64,000 bases of DNA. Origin: Diplolepis rosae (Eukaryota; Arthropoda; Insecta; Hymenoptera; Diplolepididae). The notes beneath the pieces were generated by a model. The model made no database searches. It saw only the letters and a list, made by a program, of their open reading frames with translations, and was not told the DNA's origin. Position 1 is the first letter of the stretch. Every line of letters begins with the position of its first letter. The DNA lies in contig JAPYXD010000308.1 in assembly GCA_030998225.1 (NCBI GenBank), positions 4,970,001 through 5,034,000 of the forward strand. The letters run 5' to 3'. Below, one piece after another: positions 1-11,255 of the stretch. A program made the position numbers and the translations under genes.

Positions 1-306
1 ATAGAGCAATAAAGTTTCGTTGTTCTTATTTCCAAATTACTTTACAGACATTTATTCTTATTATAGCTACTTTTCTTTTGAAAAAAAGTATTCCAGCACG
101 TCATCCTTGAAAAATTTTCGCCAATAACAGAGTAAATAACGAATTACCAGTTTTACTGCCGATTTACCGAATTACGGTAAGAAATTACCAGTGACCAAAA
201 AATGGCGGTATCGGCACATCACTAGTCCAGAAGCAAAGGCTGAACCATGTTTGCCTAGCAAGAGGAGCACTTACTGTCACTTAGCCATAAGAATGTGAAA
301 CCACGC
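1..306. other. AT-rich flank, no gene seen
   Basis: No open frame or recognisable element. It holds short A/T runs and a small self-complementary patch near 140-215 (repeated 'ttacc'/'ggtaa' words). It flanks the foldback element that starts at about 307. Confidence 0.4.
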
Positions 307-1468
307 GAGTATACGCAGAACGTGGACGTTTTCGGCCTCCACCACTGACTCGTGTGGATCTGCACACAATCAAACTTCGTTCAAACGTGGCGCGAAGCAG
401 ACGACATATTTAAAATGACTAAATAGATAATTTAAGAAATTACCCTCCTTTTTTAGATATTTTAAAAAACATTCACCTAAAATGAATATCTAAAAGATTT
501 TTTTCGAATTTTAGGATGATTTAAACACTTGAGAAAAAAAATGTTCAGTAAAATGTATAGTACAATAAATGTTAAAAGCTTCAATTTAAAATATAGATTT
601 ATATATTTTTTAGTATTGTAAATAAACTATTTCAAATAAAAAATTATGCCTAAAATACTTTATATTAAAATGTTATAAATATAAAAAACATAAATTGTAT
701 TTAAATTTACACACAAAATTAGACAATAATATTTTTTTGATAGAAAGTAACATGAAAAAACATTAAATTCCAATAAAATATTTTTTTAAATTTTTGAAAT
801 ATGTAACATTTTTTATGAAATGTCGTTTTCGAGTCCCAAGTGCGAATAAAAGGTTTCATTTTTTGAAAAGAAATCATGCCTACATTTGAATACGAAATTA
901 CATCATAAGATTTTTCTGCTGTGAAGTAAAGTTGAAGAATATTTCGTTTAATTAAAGTGCTTTGAAACAAATTTTTTAATATATATTTTATTATATTTTG
1001 TCAATATATTAGTGTGAATAAAGGGTTAAAATATTTAATAAATATATATACACTATATATAAATATGCATACAAAATAAAACTGATATTTCTTTGGTATG
1101 AAGCAAAATTATTAATTATTTAACGCATTTTTTTGAATAGTAGTTTTATCGATAAACATTACAGAAATCTCTGTTAAAATTAAAATTTTGAAGAAAATTT
1201 CTTATTTTATTAGTTTAACAGGGATTCCTTAGCGAATTTATAAGTTGCACACGCAGAAAAAAGTTTAGTAAAATTTACAGGAAGTTCAGTACTTATTTTT
1301 ACAAATTGAATTTTGAGTAGATATATTACCAGAAATCTGGTCCAATTAACAGCTTTTTGTACAGTGAAATCTACCAAACTTGATTTTTTTCGTATCTCAT
1401 AGATTTCACTGGGTGCTAAGGGAAACGTACAGAAAATATGTATACATGCACATGCATCAACTTTTGTT

Positions 1469-1656
1469 TTCAAAATTTTGGAAATGGTAAAGAAGATAGA
1501 AACGGAAATAGATAGACTACTTTTGTTTTTGACAATGAAACGAAATTTTCTGATACATATCTTTTTTTTTAATTTAACTTTTTTTAATTTCGAAACTGCA
1601 GTAGTCTACCTACGTCCGTTTTTATCGTCTTTATGATTTGGCAAATTTTGAGCAGA
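1469..1656. repeat. Internal palindromic repeat, about 188 bp
   Basis: The left half (ttcaaaattttgg at 1469, then a segment ending in tagactac) is complementary to the right half, which starts at gtagtctacc near 1601 and ends in caaattttgag. Arms are about 50 bp with some mismatches. It sits in the unpaired centre of the larger foldback and may be the original hairpin loop or a separate small MITE. Confidence 0.55.
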
Positions 1657-2605
1657 AAATACCTAGCTCTTAAATACTTTAATACATTTCCTAAAAAGCT
1701 AATTTTTTTCCATTCTATAGAGTTTTTGAATTTTCAAATTAAGAGTCTCTGCATGTACAACAAAAACACAATATTTATTTTAAACTTGAACCTCATATTT
1801 ATTGTAAAACACAATTTTGTGCATAATTTTTAAATTACAATAATAGATTTAAAAGCTACACAAAGTTTAAATCGATATATATTTTTTTAATTATTAACAT
1901 TTATTGACTTCCAAATGTTAATGCAAAATCATGTTTCAAGTGTCTAAATCATTCCAAAAATTTAACAAAATTTTTCAGGTATTTTTTTTGGGCAAATATT
2001 TTTCAAAATATATGAAATCAAATAATTTAAGTTATTATTAAATAATTTAAATTTAAATTAAATATTCCATAAATAATGAATTGGCGTGCCTTTTGCGCTT
2101 TTTTGCGCGGAGTCAGGAAAAACATACATAATTTTACGGAGTCAACAATTTTAAATAGTTATAACACAAAATGTTTGCAAATTTAGTAGATATTTTAATA
2201 CAATTCACCGCTTTTTGGAAAGTATAATACATTTGCTGATTATCATTACCAAAATGCCAGTAAAATTAATAAAATAAGCAATTTTCTTCAAAATGTTGAT
2301 TTTAACAGGCATTTTCGTAATATTTATCGACAAAACTATTATTTAAACAAAATTTGTTTCGAAGCATCTTATTCAAACGAAACAGTCTTCAACTTTACTT
2401 CATAGCAGAGAAATCTCATGATGTAATTTCGTATCCAAATTTAGGCATGATTTCTTTTTAAACAATGACACCTTTTATTCGAAAAGGTGTCATTTCAAAC
2501 GACATTTCATAAAAAATGTTACATATTTCAAAAACTTAAAAAAATATTTTATTCGAATTTAATGTTTTTTCATGTTGGTTTCTACCAAAAAAATCTTATT
2601 GTGTA

Positions 2606-3163
2606 CCCTAGCGGACCCGTGTGAGAGAACGGTCATAGAATACTCTGACCGTTCTCTGACTGTTCTATGACCGTTCTATGAACTCGCATTATTACGGCTA
2701 AGAACGGTAAAAAAGACATTAAAAGCTTTGCAATTATGATTCTGTGGCGAAATTTGGATTAGAAGGTGAAGCAATAAATACAATTATCTTATTTTTTAGC
2801 GATTAAAACTAGGAATACATCATGTATCTGTCATTGAAGGCAGTGCAGTGGTTCACCATTTGCGGAACGTCTCCACCAATAGTAAACCTTCACGGTGGAG
2901 ACGTTCCGCCAATTGTGAACCACTGCACTGCCTTCAATGACAGGTATTATGTTTTTCTAGTTTTTATCGCTTAAAAATAAGATAATTGTATTTATTGCTT
3001 CACCTTCTAATCCAAATTTCGCCACAGAATCATAATTGCAAAGCTTTTAATGTCTTTTTTACCGATCTTAGGCGTAATAATGCGAGGTCATAGAACGGTC
3101 ATAGAACAGTCAGAGGACGGTCAGAGTATTCTATGACCGTTCTCTCACACGGGTCCGCTAGGG
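2606..3163. mobile_element. Palindromic MITE, TA target duplication, 558 bp
   Basis: The ends are perfect inverted copies beginning CCCTAGCGGACCCGTGTGAG and are flanked by TA at 2604-2605 and 3164-3165. Nearly the whole element is one palindrome with its axis near 2885. The intact left arm of the surrounding foldback (about position 718) shows the empty site, which confirms both the insertion and the TA duplication. TA duplication suggests mobilisation by a Tc1/mariner-type transposase. It has no coding capacity. Confidence 0.85.
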
Positions 3164-3286
3164 TAATTTTGTGTGTAAAATTAAATACAATTTATGTTCT
3201 TTATATTTATAACATTTTTATATAAAGTATTTTAGGCATAATTTTTTATTTGAAATAGTTTATTTACAATACTAAAAATAGTATAT

Positions 3287-3719
3287 TATGTGCCTAGGCG
3301 TATATAACGAGGGTTATCACGCGAAGAGCGACAATGCTCGCAGGGAATCGAAGCCAAGGCGCGATCAGTCCTACGAGCATTTTAAGCAAGTCTCGTAATC
3401 ACCCGAATTATGTGCATTGGCACATATTCCATTTTTTGTGACTTCAGCGCATATACGAGTTTTTATGCATATACTCGAATCCAATCTAAAAAGGTCGAAA
3501 TTGCCGTGATTATCGCCCATCTCACTTCACATTTCGCGAATACTTCCGGCCATTTTGATTTTCTCGATCTTTTGTAGTAGTAGGAGTAGCGTATCGTAAT
3601 AGGCGCATGCGCAGTTCAATTTTTACATTACATTCCATTGCATTACATTTCCATTACATTACATTGCGCTACTCTCAACTGTAGCGTAAAAACGAGTTTA
3701 CGCACCGGAGGCACGTAAA
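3287..3719. mobile_element. Nested insertion with TIR-like ends, about 430 bp
   Basis: This block interrupts the right arm of the 307-4098 foldback and is absent from the paired left arm near 590-610, so it is an insertion. The left end (tatgtgcctaggcg) resembles the reverse complement of the right end (tacgtgcctccggtgcg). A second inverted pair closes near 3430. The family is not recognised and the exact ends are uncertain by a few bases. It contains a TTACA-type microsatellite. Confidence 0.5.
3624..3671 (+). repeat. ATTACA-type microsatellite
   Basis: Irregular tandem 5-6 bp units (ttaca, ttcca, ttgca) in a row, inside the nested insertion. Confidence 0.75.
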
Positions 3720-4098
3720 ATATATTAATCTATATTTTGTTTCGAAGCTTTTAACATTTATTAAACTATACATTTTACCGAAATTTTTTTTCTTAAGTGT
3801 TTGAATTATCCTATAATTCGAAAAAAATCTTTTTGATATTTATTTTAGCCGAAGGTTTTTCAAAATATCTAAAAAAGGAAGGTAATTTCTCAAATTATCT
3901 ATTTAGTGATATCAAATATGTCGTCTACTTCGCGCCACGTTCGCACTAAGTCGAGAGATACATAATTTCTCGATCTTAGCTCAACAGCCGACAGCGTGAA
4001 ATCGAAGCGTGGAAGTGGGGACACGCCAAATTTGGTTGTGTGAGGTTCCACACGGGTCAGTAGTGGGGGCCGAAAAGTTCCACGATCTGAGAACACTT

Positions 4099-4739
4099 TT
4101 GCTAGCCTGTGTCTGCTGGCGGCGAGTTAACCGAGCAAGAAGGAAGAAGAGTTGGAAAAACTGACCGCGGCACAGTGAAACGCAGTAACGTAAGATCTGG
4201 CCACAGCGATTCCCTGACTAAACCTTAAATTCCCTGACTTTTCCAGACCACTACGATTTCCCTGACTTTTTCCTGACTTCCCTGACTTCCCTGACTTGTG
4301 GCAACCCTGTCAACTTCATTTGGCTGACCTGAACGTTGCTCATCTTTGAGTGGAAAATCCCCAGAAAGCTAAAAGTGACAGCTAACAAATGTCAGAAGGA
4401 AAAAATTGGGACATTGAAATAAGCCATTCAAAAATATGGTCAAAGACATGTATATTTGAAGTCGGCAATTCTGGGATAACCCAATATTACATATATATAT
4501 AATCTATATTGAAAAATGCTCGTTAACAATATTGATGTGAAAATATGTAAATTACAACATTTTCAAATATTAGAAAAAAATTACACAAACTACTGTTGGC
4601 ATAAATAAAATAAAAATAATAAATATTGAAACAAATATTTTTGGTACAAGTATGTAACCAGTAGGCTTCCGTTTAACATACTTGGAACGTTGCCACTACG
4701 CTCATCTCCCTTCGAAGGACCAGCCAAATTTTAGCTATA
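4099..4739. other. Intergenic stretch with a short degenerate tandem repeat
   Basis: Positions 4209-4300 repeat the 10-mer ttccctgact several times with spacers. The rest is AT-rich sequence with no supported gene. It lies between the foldback element and the first mariner copy. Confidence 0.5.
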
Positions 4740-5880
4740 ACAGGTCTAGATGTATTAAACCGGGATTTCCCTATAGATCGTGCTTGCCATCAGTTTAGGG
4801 AACGTACGACCGCTTCTGCAGCGCCATCTTCTCCCTCTAGCAGCTGAGAATGATTTTCAGTAGACAACAACCCAAGTTCGATATACCAGTGTATTTACTA
4901 CAAGCATCAACAAGTCGAGTTTTGTGCCTAGGAACTACGATTTGCGGACAGCACTGGTTTTTTGTTATCACTTGAAGAAAACTGCTGCAGAATCACATCG
5001 AATACTTGTCGAAGCTTACGATGAACATGCTCTTGGCAAAACACAGTGTTTCGAGTGGTTTAAGAAATTCAAAAGTGGTAATTTTGATGTGAGTAACGAA
5101 GATCGTGGAAAACCACCGAAAAAGTTCGAAGACAACGAATCGCAAGCCTGACTGGATGAAAACGTTACTCAAACTCAACAAGAACTCGCGGATCAACTGA
5201 ATGTGTCGCAAAAAGCCGTCTCCATTCGTTTGAAATTAACGGAAAAGATTCAGAAAGTCAGAAAATGGGTTCCACATAAACTGAACGAAAGGCAGCAAGA
5301 AAATCGGAAAATCACCTGCAAAATTCTGCTCGACAGATTCAAACGAAAGTCATTTTTCCATCGAATCGTGACAGGTGATGATAAGTGGATCTATTTTGAG
5401 AATCCTAAATGTCGTAAATCATGGGTGAATCCAGGCGAACCATCGACATCCAGTGCAAGACCTAATCGCTTTGGAAAGAAAACAATGCTGTGCGTTTGGT
5501 GGGATCAGAAGGGTGTTATCTATTAGGAGCTGCTAAAACCTGGTGAAACTGTCAACACGAATCGCTACCAACAGCAAATGATCGATTTAAATCGAGCATT
5601 ACAAGAAAAACGACCGGATTATTGAAGAAGGCAACACAGTCATTTTTTTTTCATGATAATGCCCCATAACACACAGCGAAACGGGTCAAGGAAATGATCG
5701 AGACGTTCCGTTGGGAAATACTGGCGCATGCCGCTTATTGGCATTCATCACCTTCCGGAGAGGTGTGAAAAATGTGTAAATAGCAATGCAGATTACTTTG
5801 AATAAAATATATTTGGTCATTTTCATGCAACAGACGTGTAACTTTTGCAAAAAAATTCCGGTTTCATATTTCTACAGGGT
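4740..5880 (+). mobile_element. Decayed mariner element, copy 1
   Basis: The left terminus near 4741 (acaggtctagatgtattaaaccgg) is an imperfect inverted match of the right terminus, which ends tttctacaggg at about 5879. At about 1.14 kb it is a little short of a full-length mariner (about 1.3 kb). It encloses the broken transposase at 4924-5766. Confidence 0.6.
4924..5766 (+). pseudogene. Mariner transposase pseudogene
   Basis: The translation shows an N-terminal helix-turn-helix region, then KWVPHKL, the first catalytic aspartate in VTGDDKWIYF, the WWDQKGV motif, and the second in HDNAP. The family is IS630/Tc1/mariner, DD34D. Stop codons interrupt the frame after about residue 75 (5149-5151), after GVIY (5524) and further down. 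The third catalytic region (normally YSPDLAPSDY) is replaced by unrelated sequence near 5725-5766. It cannot make active transposase. The N-terminus starts at a non-ATG codon in the current sequence, so the true start is unclear. Confidence 0.85.
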
Positions 5881-6500
5881 GCGCCATTTAGACCTTCGGT
5901 ATTTCAACATTGAATAACTATGACACTTTTCAGCCGATTTTAGCAAATGAGCAAGATTTGTTTAGGATATACTTTACCATTGATACGATGTCTGAATATA
6001 ATCTACGATCAAACATATAATAAAAATAACTATAATTTTGAGTTCTTAATGTGATGGGTTTAGGCACAAAATGGTTTCAATCTTCTCTGTAAGATATATA
6101 TTTTACACACAATACACTAAGTACATGTAAAGTTTGGTTACAGTGAGTCAAAAATAATGTTAATTTCGATGTGGAAATAATGTTATGAGAAAGGCGTAAG
6201 ACCGACTCGGACGACGAGTTCCGAGTTCGGTGGTGTTGAAAAATTTACTGAACTAGCAGAATAATAACAAATTCTCATCGGAGGTGCAAAGACACTTACA
6301 AGTAGCATTTCTAACGAGGCGTAGTTTTTTTAGCCGATTGGTTAATGAAAGCAAGGTAGGAGTATCAGGTGACACCCACAATTTTCCCAAATTGGTCGGC
6401 AGACCTGAAGGGTCGACAACTACCTGAATTAGGCGCACGTGAAAGGGATGATTATAAAATTAGAGAGATGAGATGACAATTGCTAAAATAAAATAATATA
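5881..6500. other. Spacer between two mariner copies
   Basis: No gene is supported. A 61-codon minus-strand frame at 6253-6438 has no recognisable domain. The sequence begins gtgcgccatttagacc directly after the mariner end, which might be the tip of another repeat; I could not find a partner end. Confidence 0.35.
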
Positions 6501-7425
6501 CCAGGGGTGTTAGTTGAATTTTTCCGGTTTTACTCATAGATGTCGCTAGAGATATGTATACATTTCTATGATTTGGCATCTATGTCATATTTTTCTATGG
6601 ACAATAACCTTCAAAAATACACAATTACATTCTGCCAAAATAATAGCATCATAGTTGTTTACCTCAGTGAATATGTCGAGTTTCGTGCCAAGTAAATAGC
6701 ATTTGTGGCATTTGTTGATTTTCTTATTTCATGAAAAGAAAAAAGCAGTTAAAGCTCATCGATTGCTGGTAGAAACTTATGGTGACATGCACAAACACTA
6801 AATGTGACCCGAGGAGCAATTTGCCAACGCTTAAAAGCCATGGGAAAAATCCAAAAGTATGGAAAATGGGTACCACACGAACTGAACGATAGACAAATGG
6901 AAAACCGAAAAACCATTTGTGAAATTCTGCTTCAACGGTTCGAAAAGAAATCTTTTCTGCATCGAATTGTCACGGGGGACGAAAAATAGATTTATTTCGA
7001 GAACCCGAAGCGGAAAAAATCATGGCTTTCACCTGGTGAAGTCGGCCCATCGACTCCATGGCCAAATCGCGTTGGCCGTAAGACAATGCTCTGTGTTTGG
7101 TGGGACCAGTGTGGTGTGGTGTACTTCGAGTTATTAAAACCTGGTGAGACGGTGAATACGGATCGCTACCGATAACAAATTATCAATTTGAATCATGCGT
7201 TGATCGAAAAACGGCCGGAATGGGCCCGAAGACATGGCAAAGTTATCCTACAACATGACAATGCACCGTCTTATACCGCTAAAGTGGTAAAGAAAACATA
7301 TTAAGCATTGAATTGGGAAATATTATCGCACCCGCCGTACTCTCCAGACCTCGCCCCGTCCGACTATCACCTTTTCGTATAAAAACAGTTAATGTGGTTG
7401 ATAGTAAATATGAATAAACTGTAGA
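6501..7425 (+). mobile_element. Decayed mariner element, copy 2, 3' truncated
   Basis: It starts at TA (6499-6500) followed by ccaggggtgttagttgaatt, a typical mariner tip. The 5' untranslated part leads to an ATG at 6673. The right end is lost: similarity stops soon after the third catalytic motif near 7375, and no right inverted repeat is found before the BEL/Pao remnant. Confidence 0.7.
6673..7389 (+). pseudogene. Mariner transposase pseudogene, internally deleted
   Basis: The first about 40 codons match the start of mariner transposase but are broken by a stop almost at once. A deletion near 6800 then removes the rest of the first helix-turn-helix. Later blocks read KWVPHEL, VTGDEK followed by an in-frame stop where Trp is expected, WWDQCGVVYFEL, HDNAPSYTAK and YSPDLAPSDYHLF. 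All three catalytic aspartates of the DD34D triad are still visible, but several stops and the missing 3' end make it inactive. It is a different lineage from copy 1 by sequence and from the intact mariner at 23.8 kb. Confidence 0.85.
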
Positions 7426-7486
7426 TGTATACAAGAAATAGAATTGTCAACAAAAGATATATATGTATGTACAAGTTGACAATAAT

Positions 7487-10086
7487 CTAGACATCGTTCG
7501 TTGATGAAATAGGCAGAGGACATAATCGTGTCAAGCTGCGTTTGTAGGTTCCCGTACTCGTTCGTACTGATACCACACGAACTATTTTATCTTCTCCCGG
7601 ATGCAAGTCGACAATGCGACCGAGTTTCCAACTCATAGGTGGAAGATTGTCTTCTTTTAGGATCACCAATGTTCCATTCTTAATGGAATCCTTTGGAGTA
7701 GCTGACTGCCACTTGCTGCGAATGATCATTTGGTTCAGATACTCCTTGTGCCACCTTCACCAAAAATGTTGCCTTAAAACCTGTACATGTTGCCAGGCTG
7801 ATAATCGACTCTCTTGAATGCTGCACAGATCTTCCTGTGGGAAGCTGGTTAACGAACTACCAATGAGGAAGTGGCCAAGAGTCAGCAGAAGGAAGTCATT
7901 TGGGTCTGTGGAAAGGGGTGAAAGGGGGCGAGAATTGAGAATTGCTTCGATTTCAACCACGTATTCTCAAATTGTTCCTGAGTCAGTAAGATGTTGCCTA
8001 CAATGCGTAATAAATGGTGTTTGAACGACTTTACTGCTGCTTCCCAGAGTCCACCAAAGTGTGGAGCTCGAGGAGGAATAAAATGCCATGTGACGTTTTT
8101 CCTTAACATAAAAGGGTCCACAATAATCGATTCCTACATTCAAAAAGGGTCGTGCTGGTGTTACTCGATTTTCTGGTAAATTTCCCATTACGTAATCAAT
8201 GCCACGTGGCCTTGCTTTGAAACATGTAACACATTAGCGAATAATATATCGTGTAACGATATATTATTCGCTAATGTGAATTTTTATTTTTAAAAATAAA
8301 AATTTTACCGTTTATTGGCCAATAGTTTTCGCGGACTCCATACAAAGCAGCTTGGGTACCTGCGTGTAACCTTCTGATATGTTCTTCGCGAATGAGAAGT
8401 CTTGTAATTCGATGGTTACGCGGTAAAACTATCGGATGTCTTTGACTCTCTGGAATTTCTGCATTTGAAAGACGACCGCCGGCCTTGATAATACTCTTAT
8501 CAAGGAACGGATTGAGGGCAAGCAAACTACTCTTTCGGCTGATGGCTTCACCCTTTGAAAGAGAATGACTTTCTTTTGAAAATGTGGACATTTGTGCAAG
8601 TTTGAGAACTGTGTGATGTGAGAACTGAAGCTCAGCATCTGATAGCGGACCACTAAGTTGGTCCTTGTTTTGTAAATTGTGATGATATCGAAGAACAATT
8701 AAACATAACATTGGAGAGTTTAAAGTGAAGAGTATTTTTCTAATAGATTCCACTCGTTTGACACCAAGTTTAAAGCATTGAATTTCGAGATTTTTACGTT
8801 TTCCAGGATTATCACGTTTGTGAAAATAAAATTCGGGACACGAATTTTCTTCCTGGAGAAGCTACTCAGGACCGTGTTGCCAAAATTTAAAGTTCAAAAA
8901 CTCATGAGGTGTTTTACCTCTAGAGATGAGATCTGCAGGGTTGAACTCTGTAGGAACGTGTCTCCAACGTTGTTGATCTGTTAATTTTTGGATTTCTGCC
9001 ACGCGATTGGCTTCAAAGGTCTGTAAAGTATAGGATGGACTGTTTATCCATTGAAGTTCAAGCGTGGAATCTGACCAAAGGTAGGTTTTATTCACTTGGA
9101 TCTTGAGTAAATGAACTGTAGTGGTATACAATTTCGCTAACAAAAGAGCGGCGCATAATTCAAGTCTTGGAATTGTAGTGCTTTTTAGTGGCGCAATTCG
9201 CGATTTAGAGCATACGAGAGATGTGCGATGCTTTCCCTGCATGTCAGTAGAACGGAGATATATACACGCTCCGTATGCCTTTTCACTGGCATCACAAAAG
9301 CCGTGTAATTGAAATTTGATATGATTTGAAACTGTAATGCACCTCGGAAATTGAATATTATTTAAAAGAGGCAATTGATCGCGGTAATGCACCTAAGATC
9401 TTTGTAGACTCAGAGGAACTGTCTCCCCCGACGGAAGTTTTGCTTTCCAAAGAACTTGAATAATGATCTTTGCTGATACGATTACTGGACCTAGTAGACC
9501 CAGTGGATCGAACAATTTCGCGATTTGTGAAAAGATGGTTCTTTTTGTCAACTTGTTGTTTGATTCCGCGAGATTATGTGATATTCCGCATATATGATTG
9601 AATCCTCGCTTGGATTCCAGAAGAGTCCAAAGGTTTTAATTCTTTCAGTGGGGTCTAAAGACATGTGTGAGTCGCGCGAATTGCTTTGGAAGTCGCTAGT
9701 GAGTCTGGGATCATTTGAGCCCCACTTGCGAAGATTATAACCTCCTCTGCGCAGAAGTTCAAACAAATCGTTTGGAGAGAAAGAGCTTCTTCATATGTGT
9801 TCGCTACCGTCAAGAGATCAACCACATAGAAGTCTTGTTTTAGTATCGCTGCTGCGACTGGAATATCTTTGCATTTATCTTCTGCCAATTGATGAAGTGT
9901 ACGTATGGCAAGAAAGGGTGCGGATGCGGTACCAAAGGTTACCGTATTTAAAGTGTAAACCGTGATTGCATCGTCAGGAGTTTCGCGCCACAGAATTTTG
10001 TGAAATAATCTGTGCTCGTTGCATAATTGAATTTGCCGATACATCTGCTCTATATCAGCTGTAATCGCAAAAGTAAATGTGTAACG
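7487..10086 (-). pseudogene. pol: BEL/Pao retrotransposon pol remnant
   Basis: Read on the minus strand from 10086 down, the domains are in BEL/Pao order. Reverse transcriptase has ITADIEQMYRQI and FYVVDLL, where the catalytic YVDD has become YVVD. A linker follows with FDPLGLLGPVIV (9392-9548). RNase H-like sequence has LHGFCDASEKAYGACIYLR and WSDSTLELQW (8862-9392). Then come the H2C2 zinc region (8160-8500), part of the integrase core, and a C-terminal DUF5641-type region (7487-7729). Frameshifts separate the blocks. The integrase core lost most of the span between the first Asp (VGIDYCGPF) and the [12 protein letters not shown]lu block. Gag, protease, the fingers of the RT and both LTRs are absent. 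The 5' side stops abruptly at a GC-rich block. Confidence 0.88.
8230..8278. repeat. Perfect 23-bp hairpin inside BEL/Pao integrase
   Basis: Two perfectly complementary 23-bp arms flank a 3-base loop (gta). Directly beside it, at 8279-8304, is a second AT-only palindrome (aatttttatttttaaaaataaaaatt). Together they interrupt the zinc-finger region between the H and C pairs (ENYWPINGK and CVTCFKARPRG). This looks like a small inverted duplication made during repair. Confidence 0.75.
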
Positions 10087-11255
10087 AAGTGTGCACCCCT
10101 GTATACACGTCACGACTTCCCCCGCTTACGCCGAGCAGCGCGCGCAGCGGTCCCCCTCCTCGTACGAACGAGATATAGGCAAGGACCGCAGCACTGGTGC
10201 TCCTGACTGAGTGCTGCTCAGGGTCCTCCAGGAAGTTGCCCCCCAGACGACGACCCGACAGGCGGCTAGTGGTCCCCCACGTCGAGTGACAATGGATGGG
10301 CGCCCCCATGATTGGTTCTCGGCGGAGCGTAGATCTCGGCGTCAGGTGCTCCTGACCGAGCTCTACCTGGGGCGGCCACTGGACGTCATCTACGACGACA
10401 CGACGGACGGACTGGTGGTCCCCCACGTCGAGTACCAATGGATGCGCGCTCCCATGATTGGTCCTCGGCGAAGCGTAGAGCTCGGAGTCAGGTGCCCCTG
10501 ACTGAGTTCTACCTGGGGCGGCCATTAGATACCGTCCACCACAAACCGACGGGCAGGACTGTGTTTCCCCACGTCGAGTACCAATGGATGGGCGCTCCCA
10601 TGATTGGTCCTCGGCGGAGCGTAGAACTCGGCGTCAGGTGCCCCTGACCGAGTTCTACCTGGGGCAGCCACCGAACCTGCCCGAAGGAATCCAGACGCAC
10701 AACCGGAACGACACGAGCACTCCCGAACACCACCGAACGCCAACCGACCACGACCGAACACTACCAAACGTTACCCGACAGCACTACGAACCGACCCGAA
10801 CACCCTTGAGAACTCCCGAACGCTCCCGACGCACTCCCGACGCACTACCGAGCCTCTCCGAAGCACACACCGCGCGTAATCGACCTCTATCAGTTGCATC
10901 TAGACCCAGCCGTCACGACAGAGAGACCGACCGACCTGACTCACCTGAAAACTCGGCCCTACGGATACCGCCGCGGCCGAGGTCTAGAGGGCGAGGCGTT
11001 GCCCAGATACCGCTGGGAACGTCTCCCCCTAAGCCGGACAGCTGACCAAGACCACGACAGACTTACAGACGTACGACCCGGACGAAGGGTCAACGCGCCC
11101 TGCATAAGAGGCTGGACGCAACGCTGTATTTTGTACGCGCGACGACCCAGTCCGAGAAATAAATATTGTGTACCGGGTTTTTCAGAAGAGCAACATTGTA
11201 AACTACGGCTTTCAGACGATCGGTCTACGACGCGAAGCGACCGCCAGGCCTGTGC
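10087..11255 (+). repeat. GC-rich block of unknown origin, promoter- or LTR-like
   Basis: Composition shifts sharply from AT-rich to GC-rich at the BEL/Pao breakpoint and back near 11255. The block opens tgtgcacccc, contains CCAAT and ATTGG motifs in tandem repeats, and has an AATAAA signal at about 11159 followed by T-rich sequence. This would fit a solo LTR on the plus strand, with repeated enhancers, polyadenylation signal and U5. No terminal CA or target duplication could be assigned, so this is a suggestion. Long ORFs here (for example 10584-11045 and 10894-11529) reflect low stop-codon density in GC-rich DNA and show no known domain. Confidence 0.4.
10268..10675 (+). repeat. 145-147 bp tandem repeat with paired CCAAT boxes, 3 copies
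   Basis: The word gtcgagt starts at 10281, 10428 and 10573, giving periods of 147 and 145 bp. Each unit carries an (a/c)caatgg...atgattgg pair (inverted CCAAT motifs about 20 bp apart), then cggcg(g/a)agcgtag, a self-complementary ggtgcccctgac region, and ctacctggggc. Spacing and motifs look like repeated promoter or enhancer elements. Confidence 0.75.

Larger units (their letters stand above)
307..4098. mobile_element. hAT-type foldback element, about 3.8 kb
   Basis: Positions 307-1220 are the imperfect reverse complement of about 2255-4098, so the ends fold into a long hairpin. The left tip reads gagtatacgcagaacgtgg and the right tip, reverse-complemented, aagtgttctcagatcgtgg. Both resemble the CAGTGTTCGCAGAACGTGG tips of the mini-palindromes at 16191 and 23058, hence a hAT-like CAGTG family. 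The right arm is longer because it carries two insertions (2606-3163 and about 3287-3719), and other divergence inside. No matching 8-bp target duplication remains (left aaccacgc, right ttgctagc). There is no transposase, so it is non-autonomous. Short ORFs inside are incidental. Confidence 0.75.

Noticed and set aside
719..970. 83-codon minus ORF in the left foldback arm
   Set aside because: The paired right arm carries the same sequence with stops. Lys/Phe-rich translation of AT-rich DNA.
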